DNA of 64,000 nt. Origin: Adiantum capillus-veneris (taxonomy: Eukaryota; Streptophyta; Polypodiopsida; Polypodiales; Pteridaceae). The stretch covers positions 63,476,870-63,540,869 of the forward strand of contig CM043952.1 of NCBI GenBank assembly GCA_014529385.2. The letters run 5' to 3'. Positions 10,440-20,649 of this stretch are shown one piece after another (the stretch's first letter is position 1; each line of letters begins with the position of its first letter). A model generated the notes under the pieces. That model was not told where the DNA came from. It did not search any database and saw only the letters and a list, made by a program, of their open reading frames with translations. Made by a program: the position numbers and the translations under genes.

Positions 10440-11651
10440 TGGTTCCTAGGTTCGTCACTGACATCATAGCCTTTCCAATGCAGCAAGTATTGTAAACTGC
10501 CACGCGAAACTCATGAATCTAGGACTTTCTTAACCTTATATTTGTCATGTTCTTGAATCTCAACCGGAGGAGGTGGTTGTAGGGCTCCTCCTGGGATCTT
10601 AGATGTGTGACAAGGTTCTAGGACTGAGAGATAAAAGACCGGATGGATTTTCATGGATAAGGGCAAGTGGAGTCGATGGGTAACTGGATTGACTTGACGG
10701 ATAATTTTAAATGGGCCAAGCCTTCGATAATCAAGATTTTGACAGGGACGAGATGAACGCAAATCATGCCGGAGGAGCCACACTTTATCCCCTTCTTTGT
10801 ATTTTGGATGCTGCATGCGATGTAGATGTGCACTTTCCTTATACTTGGATTGAGCTTCTTTGATATGAATTGTAAGGTCTTTGTGAATATTAGATAACTG
10901 TTGTGTAAGATGAATAGCAACTGGATTCTTGACTTGATGGTGCTTGCAGATATCCTGTTTGGGATGTTGACCATAATTAGCAAAGAATGGAGTGTTACGG
11001 GTGGAGGCAGGAAACTGTTATTATAGGAGAATTCTGCTAGCGATAGGAGCTCGACCAAATTATCCTGGTGATAATTGATAGTTACAACAGAGATACTGTT
11101 CCAAAACTTAATTTACTCGATCTCTCGATTTGTCCATCACTTTGTGGGTGATTGGCTGAGGAGAGGTTTATTTATACTCCGAGTAGCTTGAATAAGCTTT
11201 TCCAAAAGCTAGAGAGGAATTGTGGGCCTCGATCAGAAACTATGTCATCCGGTAATCCGTGATAACGATAGTTATGCTGTAGAAAGAGTTTGGTTGTACC
11301 TTCGCCCGGTGATGGTTTTAGTGGTTGGAATGAAGTGTGCCATTTTGTAAACCGATCCACGACTACTAAAATGGAGTCAAATCCTTGCGAGTCGCCAAAG
11401 GGTAGCTCTACAATGAAATTTATGGAGATGGATGACCATGGTTTGCTTGGAATGGACAAGAAATGGAGTAACCCATGAGGATGATGACGAGGGGCCTTTG
11501 ATCTATTGCAAGTGTCACAAGTGCCTACATACTCCTTGACAAGCTTCCACATTTGAGGCCACCAAAAGTCATGGGAGAGAAGCTCGATTGTCTTATCAAC
11601 CCCAAAATGCCCTATTGATGGAAGATCATGCCGTTGTTGAAGTACCTTCAA
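10440..11651 (-). pseudogene. Chromovirus integrase with chromodomain, broken
   Basis: The frame 11651-11172 holds the integrase zinc-binding part (HFGVDKTIELL, CDTCNRSKAP) and core (VVVDRFTKW, SDRGPQF). The C-terminal part at 10816-10511 reads GDKVWLL, RRLGPFKI and HPVFYLSVLEP. After a stop near 10508 it continues as a chromodomain with QYLLHWKGY and DEP motifs down to about 10440. Integrase inserts the DNA copy, and the chromodomain of chromoviruses is thought to steer it to heterochromatin. The middle part (11058-10651) is frameshifted. Confidence 0.8.
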
Positions 11652-11759
11652 GCGTGTTGGTCCTTGCGGAATATAGAGAAGACCATTATAGTTAATTAGT
11701 CCATCAATTTCTTGAAAGTCCTCATTAACCCCTTGTCCTTGTAGTTGTTGTCTAATATT

Positions 11760-13349
11760 CTAAGCAAGTGGGTCTTTGGCAATTTGCGTCTTCACCTTAG
11801 AAAGAAAAGTAGAATCTTCAAGAGCTTGGCTCATGGTGGTGTTTAGCTTAAGCTGCTCAAGTTTCAAAATCACTGACTCTTGTTGATCAAATGCTGCGTT
11901 GCCTTCTCTAGGTGCAAGGTAGGATCTTCTTGATAAGGCATCTGGCTTACGTTGTTGACGGCCAGGCCTATAAGAGATAAGAAAATCAAATCTTGATAGG
12001 ATACCACTCCACCTGGCTCGGCGATGATTCAAGACGCTGGATGTCATGAAGTATTCCAAATTCTTGTGATCTGTATAGATTGTGATCTTATGAGAAGCTC
12101 TTTGTCATGGATTTCATAATTGCTAAGAGCTATTTGTCATGGGTTTCATAATTGATTTCTGTAGCTGAGAACTTGCGGGAATGAAAAGCCGCTGGATGTA
12201 CTCGACCATCCTCTCCTACTTGGGATAGAATAGTGCCAAGGACAAAATCTGAAGCATCTATTTCTGGGATGAAAGGCTTTGTAGGATCTGCATGAATTAG
12301 AATGGGTGCGGTCATGAAAGCTTGCTTGAGAGTCTAAAAAGCTTTCGCAGCCTCTGAGTCCCAAAAAAACTTATTATGGCCTGTCAACCTTGTGAATGTT
12401 GTAACCACCTTGGAGTATCCCTGTATAAAGATACAATAGAAATTTGCAAATCCGAGGAAACATTGAACATCTCTTACCAAGGTGGGTGTCTCCCAATCAA
12501 GGATGGTTTGAACCTTCTTTGGATCCGTGGAGATTCCCTTTTCAAAGATAATATAACCAAGAAATTCCACCTTAGATTGATGAAAAGAGCACTTCTCCAA
12601 CTTTGCATATAACCCTGATGCACGAAGCTTTTCAAGCACTAATCGTACATGGTGCTCATGCTCTTCATGATCCTTGGAAAATATCAAGATATCATCCAAG
12701 TATATTACCACAAAATAATCCAAATACTCTCGAAAGATGTCGTTCATTAAATGTTGAAAAATTGCTGGGGCATTTGTGAGACCAAATGGCATGACGATAT
12801 ATTCAAAGTGGCCATACCTTGTGCGAAAGGATGTCTTCCATTCATCACCTTCTTTGATTTTCACTAGGTTGTAAGCACCACGAAGGTCTATTTTTGTAAA
12901 TATTCTTGCCTTGCCAAGGCGCTCAAGAAGCTCTGGGATCAAGGGAAGGGGATAGCGATTCTTGAGAGTGATCTTGTTCAAGCCCCTATAATCCACGCAC
13001 ATCCGGAGAGTTCCGTCCTTCTTTTTTACAAAGAGTATTAGAGCTCTTGCTGGGGACTTTGAATGCCGTATGGACCCCTTAGCAAGATTCTCATCAATAT
13101 TTTCTCGTAGTTCTACCAATTCATCTTGAAATAGCTTGTATATTGGGCCAAAAGGGGGTTGGGTTCCTCCTGAAGCTCTATAGCACAATCATAGTGTTGA
13201 TGCTCCGGTAAGAGGTCTGCATTCTTCTTCTCAAAAACATCATTGTAATCTTGATATTGACGTGGCAATGCCTCCATGATTTTTTTTGTTGACGTGTCGG
13301 TTGGTGTTGCAAATATCAAGAAAGTTGGATACCTTTTGGCTGCACGCAT
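11760..13349 (-). pseudogene. Chromovirus reverse transcriptase and RNase H, broken
   Basis: The 284-codon frame at 13188-12334 is a nearly complete gypsy [53 protein letters not shown] and the catalytic [10 protein letters not shown], then the connection motif FLGFANFYC. The start of the RT block lies in the overlapping frame 13349-13113. RNase H follows at 12315-12130 (IDASDFVLGTIL, AAFHSRKFS) and 12059-11760 ([21 protein letters not shown]). Stops and frameshifts separate the pieces. Confidence 0.85.
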
Positions 13350-13601
13350 GAAGAGTGTGGCTCCAAGATATATAGGCCTATTATGCCTTCCCTTCTTCTT
13401 TTTTGGACTTTTCGTGGTTCAATTCTCCGAGCCCTCCAATCGATGTTAGGATTATGTAATTCAAGCCATGGTAGCCCAATAACAATTGAATTTCTTGGGC
13501 TTTGTATAATATTGAATGCTATTCTTGAACCATGCTCCTTTAATGTTACTTCTATGGGGCGAGTTTCATATCTGACATCCCCTAAAGCAAGGGGATGACC
13601 A

Positions 13602-14009
13602 TCAATGACCAGTTACTGGATTAGACTTCTTCACAAGTGGTATGCCTTGTTCTGTTGCAAATTCTTTGTCCATGAAGCACGCCGCTGCGCCTGAATCTAG
13701 TAATGCTTCAGAATCCATGTGCCTACCCGGCATATGGATCTTGATTGGTAGCATAAAACTTGACGTGGATTCAACAGGAAGAAAGAGACCTTCTTTTGCT
13801 TGTCTTTTGTCCAATCGGTCGGTCTCTATTGAGGTTGGACGTCCATGTTTTCCAAACACATTGAGGCCATTGCACCATGAACCTTCATCCTTCTCTTCCT
13901 TGGACAATGTTGAACAATGTGCCCCTGCTCTCCCAATACATACATAAGCCATTAATGCGTCGCCTTTGCTTCTCCAGGGCTGAGAGAGGTTGAAACCGTG
14001 CTGAATCAA
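13602..14009 (-). pseudogene. Chromovirus aspartic protease remnant
   Basis: This frame contains ALLDSGAAACFMDKEFA, the retropepsin active-site region (DSGA), preceded by basic linker sequence. It lies between gag and RT as expected. A stop truncates the C-terminal half before the usual ILG motif. Confidence 0.7.
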
Positions 14010-14049
14010 TTTTCATGGGCTCAATGCTTGATTCATGGCCCTATGATTC

Positions 14050-14850
14050 ATGGCCCTGTTGAGGTGTGTAGCCATTATGTGTCACTTGTGTTTGGGATCA
14101 CAATGGTGCCACAAGACGTCTCTCAAATAGTCGATTATCACATTCTATTGCTTGCGAGATGAACTCGCTTAGTGTGTGAACCTTTGTCATAGTCAATAAA
14201 AGATCTTTTACATCATCCTTTAATCCCCAACGAAATTGGCTAATGAAATATTCCTCATGCCAAGTTAAATCACAAGTGAGCTATTGAAATTCGGATGCAG
14301 GTCTTGATTCTTGGCGGAGATTTTTAAGTTTGGTTTCAGCAACCCTTGCTCTATCAGTATCCCCAAAGGTTGCAGAGAAGTCCCGCAAAAAAGCTTCAAA
14401 GTCATGAAGGAGAGGAGATTCTTTTTCAAGTAAGGCAGCAAACCAAGAGAGAGCCGTACACGAGAGGGGGGTCCCAATAAGGCCTACTTGAGAGGCATCA
14501 TCTGGGTAACGCTCTCATTGCATTCGAATGAAGAGACGCACTTGTTGGAGAAAACCTCCAAACTTTGATCTAGTCCCATCAAATTTTTCAGGGATGTTGA
14601 CCTTCGGCTCCTTTTTATGTTGTGGAGAATAGCTGGATCTTGCAGCTTATGCTTAATGTGTCCTTGTCTCTTGAATCTCTTGAATTTCACGTTGAAGATC
14701 TTGCAATGTCACTCCCAAGATTATGGGTTGCCCTGCTTGAAGTTGAGCGTTACTCTCGCGAAGTTCTTGTAACTGACGTTGGATGCTTTGCAATGCGTTG
14801 ATGACACCTTCCATCGTATGGCTTGAGAAGATTAAGAGATGGCAGTCTTG
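14050..14850 (-). pseudogene. Chromovirus gag remnant
   Basis: Reading 14480-14104 in the best frame gives WFAALLEKESPLLHDFEAFL, FGDTDRA, LRQESRPASEF and FRWGLKDDVKDLLL. These are the Retrotrans_gag landmarks of chromoviruses. The N-terminal part around 14815-14650 is Gln-rich coiled-coil-like sequence (QSIQRQLQELRESNAQLQ). Several frameshifts and stops are present. I see no intact zinc knuckle. Confidence 0.7.
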
Positions 14851-14855
14851 CCAAA
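14834..14855 (-). promoter_or_regulatory. Putative primer-binding site of the chromovirus
   Basis: Immediately inside the 5' LTR, on the minus strand, the sequence reads TTTGGCAAGACTGCCATC. It begins with the TGG expected of a tRNA 3' CCA complement. The tRNA species is not assigned. Confidence 0.45.
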
Positions 14856-14856
14856 C

Positions 14857-15501
14857 TGTTATGAGCGCGTATAGAGCTAGAAGAGGGCAAGAGGAGGCGC
14901 TCACAATGTACAAGAACTTGAACTTAATGATAAGCTTGATATTGATTACAAGACTTGATACTTTATTAAGAGAGCTAGGAACAAGACTTGGATTACATGA
15001 CTTGAGTACAAAACAAGGCTTGATTGCAAGGACAAGACTTGAACATAAGAACTAGAAGAGGGATTTCCTCATAGGAGCCTCACAACTGGTGTTGGCTGGA
15101 CTGAGGGGCTTGAGGAGGTTAGAACTCTCTAGGTTCTAGAGGAGGTTAGAATCTTCTAGAACCTTCTTGATCCTTCTAGTTCTTCTAGAACCTTCTAGAT
15201 CCTTCTTCAACTTTCTAGAGCTTTTCAGAAACTTCTAGGTTCTTTCGAAATCTCTCCAAGCTTCTAGAAATTTCTTGATCCTTCTAGTTCTTCTAGAACC
15301 TTCTATATCCTTCTTCCACTTTCTAGAGCTTTCCAAAAACTTCTCCAAGCTTCTAGAAACTTCTAGAATCTCCTTGATATTTTTAGAACGTTCTAGAATC
15401 TTCTAGATCCTTCTAGATTCTTCTAGAGTCTTCTAGTGATGATGTAGGCGATGACACAAGCGATGATGCAGGCAGTGATTGACTCTCAAGCATCCATGAT
15501 A
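14857..15501 (-). repeat. Chromovirus 5' LTR (645 bp), lacking its TATA segment
   Basis: It is homologous to 9620-10316. It starts TGTTATGAGCG and ends CATGATA, so the canonical terminal CA has become TA. Compared with the 3' LTR it lacks about 33 bp containing the TATAAATA box. The breakpoints fall in a repeated CTTG (GGGGCTTG|AGGAGG), which suggests deletion by microhomology. A smaller second deletion accounts for the rest of the length difference. Confidence 0.85.
15149..15403 (-). promoter_or_regulatory. Heat-shock-element-like array in the 5' LTR
   Basis: Perfect four-unit arrays occur at 15149-15166, 15351-15368 and 15386-15403, with further three-unit copies between. The first is identical to 9944-9961 in the other LTR. 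The array is kept although the adjoining TATA segment is lost. Confidence 0.55.
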
Positions 15502-16060
15502 GAGAAGATATCAAGCTTAAGCATTGAAGCATGGCTCTTGGTTGGATTTGCATTCTATAGCCAAGAGTGTTTGTGTAGACTCTCAACTTCTCTACCAGCT
15601 TAGAGAAGGAGATGGAGCTCTTGCACTTTGCACTTCACACAATGAAAGTGTGTGTGGGAGAGTATACCCCCCAAGAAACCCCCCTTCTTGCTCTAAGAAG
15701 CCCCCCTTCTTTCTTTGGTCGAACCCCCCTTGTAGCTCATGCTTGAAGCTCATTGGACCCTTCCAGGCCTAGCCAATCACATGCAAGAGGTTTGTCAAGC
15801 AAGAAGGGTAGCCTTGGGACAAGTGTCCCCCTTTTCCCTTTGAGAGAGAGGACTTGATAAATGCAAAAACAAATAATTAAATTAACTAATTTATCATTGG
15901 ACCCCTTGGGAGGCCAACCCGGCAATAGGCTTTAGGCACACCATGAGGGCAACATAGGTAGGGGCTTGACATGCACCCTTGCTGCCTCTTCAGGCTTGGG
16001 ATTTCCTTGTGTGTGTGTGTGTGTTCTCTCCCATCACCCTAGTTTTAGGGCTTGACACCT

Positions 16061-16222
16061 CTTGAGTAGGGATTGGATTTGACTTTTTGAACACGTTACC
16101 CTCAAGCACCTTAGTCAGCAAGCATGACAAAGCACCTCACTCTTGAGTAGGGATTGGATTTGACTTTTTGAACACCTTATCTTCAAGCACCTTAGTCAGC
16201 AAGCATGACAAAGCACCTCAAG
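16061..16222. repeat. Tandem repeat, 81-bp unit, two copies plus decayed units
   Basis: CTTGAGTAGGGATTGGATTT recurs at 16061 and 16142 with near-identical intervening sequence. Further partial units built on AAGCACCTCAAGC and TAGTCAGCAAGCA run to about 16350. The array lies within LTR-X copy 1 and I do not see it in copy 2. Confidence 0.8.
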
Positions 16223-16637
16223 CTTGGGTAGTGTTCCCACAAGCACCTCAAGCTCCCTAGTCGGCAAGCACAACAAGCACCTCAAGCATCTTACTCAGCA
16301 AGCACCTTAGTCAGCAAGCACGACAAGCACCTCAAGCTTGGGTTGGGTTCCCACCTCAAGCTCATCCCTAGCTTACCTAAGGTCAAAGGAATTTTAACAC
16401 TAACCTTTGGAGGTATTTAATGAAGCTAACCCTAAGGTCTTTTAAGCTCCATTGGCTAGTCTACTCTTTGACAAACCATCTCTCATTTGGACCCCTTTAC
16501 CATTGGCCCCGTGTTGAGATAGATCTGTAAGCATATGTCTATATTCTAACCCTTGTTCCCGTTTACTCTCCCACATTAAATGGTCAATTTAATATGAGAA
16601 AATCATTTGGGTTGGTTAGATATTAGATTTTATGACA

Positions 16638-17180
16638 ATTGTTTTCTTTGTATCTCCTGAACAATGGTTGATGACTGGACATGACCCCACATCGTACGAA
16701 TGCAAGTTTGCTGGGCAGAAAGGGCTTAACATCCTTATGGACATTGTGAGTGCTTGACCTAGCTTGGTAAGTACTTTATTTTAAGCACTAAAATTTATTT
16801 ATTATAATAATAATATTTTAGATTGTTTTATGTTTGTATGTTTAAACTTACAAAAAAATTTATTGTTTTTTTGCAAAATCCGACAGATTCGCCGTTGGGT
16901 CGCGATGAGACGTCAAATTAACCGACGTCAGACTAGCCCTAGCTATGACTAGCTAGTCTTACATCTATACAGCATGTATACTAGGAGATTGCGTATATAT
17001 GCCAATTTTGTAGATTGTGAACAATGTAAATTGGTTCTACAGTTTTTCATAATGGCTTTTGGACCTACAGTTTTTGGAGATTAAGAACAACATTGTAATT
17101 TGGTTCGACAATATTTTTTGTAAATTGTGAACAACAATGTAATGATATTTGGTGCCACAGTGGTGTTGTCAATTCACTAT
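16638..17180 (+). pseudogene. Possible 3' part of the CACTA remnant
   Basis: Downstream of LTR-X the plus strand holds a short open stretch (16650-16750) and another ending RRWVAMRRQIN at 16885-16925. Three degenerate subterminal repeats follow, each built on TTGTGAACAA...AATGTAA, at about 17013, 17080 and 17132. Such repeats are usual near CACTA ends. I could not find a CACTA terminal motif. Confidence 0.3.
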
Positions 17181-17763
17181 GCTTTTGTCAATTCTACGTT
17201 CCGATTTTGGTAAAGTGGATTTTTCTTTCCGGCTTTGTATTTTTAGCTCTTTGGGGTATTAGATTTCCCAAAATTCATGAAAGAAGCCTTACATAGTTAT
17301 GAGACTATATGCACTACCTTTGTATGACATAAACACATCCAAAAAAATCATGAAAGTGTAAAATTTCTCCCTAAATCTGCATGGCAATTTTTTTATAATT
17401 AGGTAATAACTTTGAATATATACGTTTGTCATGCTTTAGAAGCATTAGAAAACCTTTAGAATGGCAAAGACTAATTATGCAGCACCCTAGAAGCCACTTA
17501 GAGGCGTTCTAAGGAAAATGGTAGAAAACGGCACACGTTTTTTTGGGACTGTTCAGGTTGGAAAATCTTTGTCAAACACAATGTTAGAGCCAAAATCAAA
17601 AGCCCAAAAAAATTCTCAGCTCATAAGCTATCTTCATGAATATCAAACATTCAAAAATAAAATTAGCATCTCCTACAATGATTCTAGGAAATTGTTTGGT
17701 TAACAAGACATAAAAGTGTCTTGTTTCTCTCTCTCTCTCTCCCCCGCCGCCGCCCCCCCCCCC

Positions 17764-17794
<31 letters not shown>

Positions 17795-18250
17795 ACACAC
17801 ACACACAACAAAAGAAGGCTTTGATGCCTATTTGATAAACCAAGATAGAACTAAGGGAGCTTTCCTACTCTCCTCTAGTCCATGTTGTCGAGCTCAAAGT
17901 TTATAATCGGGGCAGATCTGACATCAAATGCAATTGCGCCTCGTGGATGGACTTGTTGGGTGGGATAGAATGTTCAAGTCCTCAGTGTCGGCGGGTATGG
18001 TCACTGGTGCTGCCCGTCTTGTGACGGGTACGAAAACTGACCTCTCTTGTTTTGTCCAACCACTCTTTGCGATGGCGGCCGTGCCCCGGAGTCTTCATTT
18101 GCAACCACGTGGCCCCGAAATCCCTCTTTCCTTAATAGAATGAAGTGAAATTGAAATTGAAATGTCACCGGAAAAGAATTAAATATTGTGAGAGTTGTAT
18201 TTAACATCAACAAACTAGGGTTTGTATTAGCCAAAGTTTCTAGAGTTTAC
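17180..18250. other. Stretch without recognisable gene
   Basis: AT-rich non-coding sequence with a C/CA microsatellite at 17753-17807. I see no supported gene. Confidence 0.5.
17753..17807. repeat. Compound (C)n(AC)n microsatellite
   Basis: A run of about 28 C is followed by about 14 AC units. Both strands give spurious ORFs (polyproline, polyglycine). Confidence 0.9.
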
Positions 18251-18253
18251 TAA

Positions 18254-18465
18254 GGATGGTTTCTTGGTCACACAGCATTAAATGAATAACTATGCCCACT
18301 CAACTATGCCAATTTAGGCTTAGTCAATTTAGGCTTAGTTGTAACGTTCAAGGCTTAGTTGGGAGGATGAATGAATAACTAAGCCTCGCGTGGGCTTACT
18401 TTCTCATTTAATGCTTTGCCTTGGCATAGTTGGCTTAGTTAACTAAGCCTCGTGTGACCATGCTC
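18254..18465. mobile_element. Candidate MITE, 212 bp, PIF/Harbinger-like
   Basis: The left end reads GGATGGTTTCTTGGTCACAC. The right end, reverse-complemented, reads GAGCATGGTCACAC, so the two share the inverted GGTCACAC block. Inside, ATTAAATGAATAACTATGCC and the AGGCTTAGTT family also recur in inverted form. TAA flanks both ends (18251-18253 and 18466-18468), as expected for TWA target duplications of PIF/Harbinger elements. The terminal repeats are imperfect. Confidence 0.5.
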
Positions 18466-18468
18466 TAA

Positions 18469-19402
18469 TATATGTAGATGCCTGCACACAAACATATATG
18501 TATGAGTATCTACAGTATATTTGTGTACATGCATGCATATTTGTTTCTCTTGATACATCCACCGAAAGTTAATTGCTAATCCATGAATGTTCATTCTATA
18601 ACACACCTTTTACTTTGCTCTCAACTATTTACCAATTATGTTTCAGTTAGTGGTAACCAAGTGCTGATCGATATTTCCCAGTGTATACTCCAAAGCACTA
18701 ATGGACTCACAGTTTCACTGTGCTCTTTTGTTAGACTGACACGCTTCAAAGGTGAAACGTTTCGCGGTGACCCTGCCTTGAAAACCAAAAGTTTTTAAGG
18801 TAAAAGCTGAACAGGCCAATTACATTGCAGCTGCCTGAATTTATCTAGTGAAGAATGATACAACAATTATGACGCAATTCAATCAATTTTGATGATTAGA
18901 AGCTGGTTTGTGTCTTTAAATGTGATCATTAGAGGAGCTCGTTCCATGCTATTAAAAAAAAACAAAAAATCCAAATCAAGAAGCACAATCTTATGTTTGT
19001 TACTGTCCTTACATGTCATAAGATGCGTAGCACCTTAGTAAACATGGAGCAGAAACAAGATTGCCATGGAAGAATCAGCCATGTATTGGGATACCCAACT
19101 CAGACCATGGCATTTTACGAGGCTGGAGTCCATCTTGTTTTCCTGTCCATGCTTTGCAGCAAGTCCAGACATCCAACTTAGTACTGATTGAGACACTCTC
19201 ATGGCTTAATGCCTTTAGCACATTGGACGCTTTGCTGCTACAGTCTCATGGCTTCAATGCCTTTGCCACACAAATTTAATATTATAACATAAGCTGCAAA
19301 TTCACATTAATCTAGCTATACTGGCTATTCAAACGATCAGATCCTCACAATGGCGTATGTCCATATTTGGCAAGTATCTCAGGACGATGCAAGACAGCAG
19401 AG
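18469..19402. other. Stretch without recognisable gene
   Basis: No coding similarity seen. It lies downstream of the PPR gene and may contain its 3' untranslated region. Confidence 0.4.
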
Positions 19403-20608
19403 TTAGCAGAATAGGGGATCCTTTGGATGATTCCGACTGTATTTATTACACATGTTCAGCAGGTAGAAGAATGTTACACCATTCGGAAGGATGCCCTCGA
19501 GCTGCATTTTTTGAAAACACTCTAGAGCCTTCTGGCCCTGCCCATTTTTAGCATATCCTGCAATCAAAGCACTCCAGGAGATAACGTCACGCGATGGAAG
19601 CTTCTCTAGGACACTGTGTGCCTGAGGAAGAGCACCGCACTTGGCATACATGTCCATAAGAGCATTACCCAATAAAAGGTCACGCTCCAGTAATCCCTGC
19701 ATCAAAATTTCATCATGAATCTGTTTTCCCTTGTCAATGGCTTTGATCATGGCACATGCTTTGAGGATGCACACGTAGGTCACTGCATTCGGAGAAATTC
19801 CCTCTTGCTGCATTTGCTCAGAACATTCTAGAGCTTGTTGTCCTTGCCCATTTTGAGCATATCCTGCAATCAGCGCACTCCATGCGACAATATTGCGAGA
19901 AGGAAGTTTTTCTAGGACACTTTGCGCCTGAGGAAGCGCACCGCACTTGGCATACATGTCCACAAGTACATTACCAAGAACGATGTCATGCTCCAACAAC
20001 CCTTGCCGCAAAATCTCATCATGGATTTGCTTTCCCTTGTCAACAGCCCCGGCCAGAGCACATGCTTTTAAGGTGCATGCAAAGGTCACTGCATTAGGAG
20101 GAATACCCGCACGCTGCATCTGTTCAAAACTGTTCAAAGCATCCTGGCCCTTCCCTTGTCGAGCATAGCCTGCGATAAGTGCAGTCCATGGTATGATACT
20201 GCTACTGTGATGCAGATCAAGTAATGCCTGAGCTTTCTGAAGCTCGCCACACTTTGCATACATAGTGACTAAAGCGTCAGAGTATTTCTTCTCAGAAAGG
20301 CCCCTTTTCTGGAGCTTATGGTGTATGTGGGTGCCTAGGGACAGGTCTTTGGTCTTACAGCATGCCCAAATGGAGGATCCAGGGACCAGATTTTGCTTCT
20401 TCTCTTTGCAGATTCGGTGCCGGATGAGCTCATTGGCGACCCAAGGCGGAGTATCGGGGCTATGCATCCATAGAGGCTCTTGGGTGAGCTCGTGGTAGAA
20501 GTCGGGGTCCGTTGGGCTTGACTTGCTGCTGCGATTGTCGCACCACTTGGAGGGATCCCTGAAGAACTCTCTCCAAGTCCTTCCCACGTTCCTTTGAGGC
20601 TGACACAT
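19403..20608 (-). CDS. PPR protein (P-L-S type) with N-terminal OSB-like PDF motif, short
   Basis: The ATG at 20608 gives 401 residues. The frame stays open to about 20647 without another ATG, so an upstream exon may carry the true start and an organelle-targeting peptide. Residues about 10-65 read WREFFRDPSKWCDNR...PDF...LW...TPPWV, matching the PDF motif of organellar single-stranded-DNA-binding (OSB) proteins. From about residue 85 come three P-L-S PPR modules of about 102 residues, each with a MYAKCG and an ALIAGYA motif. Modules two and three are very similar. PPR proteins bind organellar RNA in a sequence-specific way. The array stops abruptly after VTFFYLL with a non-PPR tail of about 20 residues. 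There is no E or DYW domain, so the gene may be 3'-truncated or a pseudogene. Confidence 0.75.
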   Translation of the reverse strand: MCQPQRNVGRTWREFFRDPSKWCDNRSSKSSPTDPDFYHELTQEPLWMHSPDTPPWVANELIRHRICKEKKQNLVPGSSIWACCKTKDLSLGTHIHHKLQKRGLSEKKYSDALVTMYAKCGELQKAQALLDLHHSSSIIPWTALIAGYARQGKGQDALNSFEQMQRAGIPPNAVTFACTLKACALAGAVDKGKQIHDEILRQGLLEHDIVLGNVLVDMYAKCGALPQAQSVLEKLPSRNIVAWSALIAGYAQNGQGQQALECSEQMQQEGISPNAVTYVCILKACAMIKAIDKGKQIHDEILMQGLLERDLLLGNALMDMYAKCGALPQAHSVLEKLPSRDVISWSALIAGYAKNGQGQKALECFQKMQLEGILPNGVTFFYLLNMCNKYSRNHPKDPLFC

Positions 20609-20649
20609 AGCACAGCATAGAGTCCTCTCGAAAGCTTTGGAACACACAG

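Larger units (their letters stand above)
9620..15501 (-). mobile_element. Ty3/gypsy chromovirus, minus strand, 5.9 kb, inserted in LTR-X copy 1
   Basis: Direct repeats 9620-10316 and 14857-15501 are its LTRs. Identical 5-bp target duplications GAGAA flank it at 9615-9619 and 15502-15506. On the minus strand it encodes gag, protease, RT, RNase H, integrase and a chromodomain, the chromovirus order. A purine tract lies directly inside the 3' LTR and a primer site directly inside the 5' LTR. All frames are interrupted, so it is not autonomous. The 5' LTR is 52 bp shorter than the 3' LTR. Confidence 0.9.
9119..16637. mobile_element. LTR of gypsy family X, copy 1, interrupted by a nested chromovirus
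   Basis: Outside the nested element, 9119-9614 and 15507-16637 align with 39067-39913 and 56168-56916, which form the 5' LTR of Gypsy-X. Shared landmarks in order are a TGTAG start, GAGGACCGGATTTA, GGTTGGATTTGCAT, CTAGCCAA, and the terminal block AGAAAATCATTT...ATGACA. Its own length is about 1.63 kb after subtracting the insertion. No internal Gypsy-X sequence flanks it and no matching target duplication is visible (TTTCA versus ATTGT). It may be a solo or rearranged LTR. It sits within CACTA sequence. Confidence 0.7.

Noticed and set aside
17596-17906. ORFs with polyglycine or polyproline runs
   Set aside because: They are generated by the C/AC microsatellite and have no credible flanking coding sequence.
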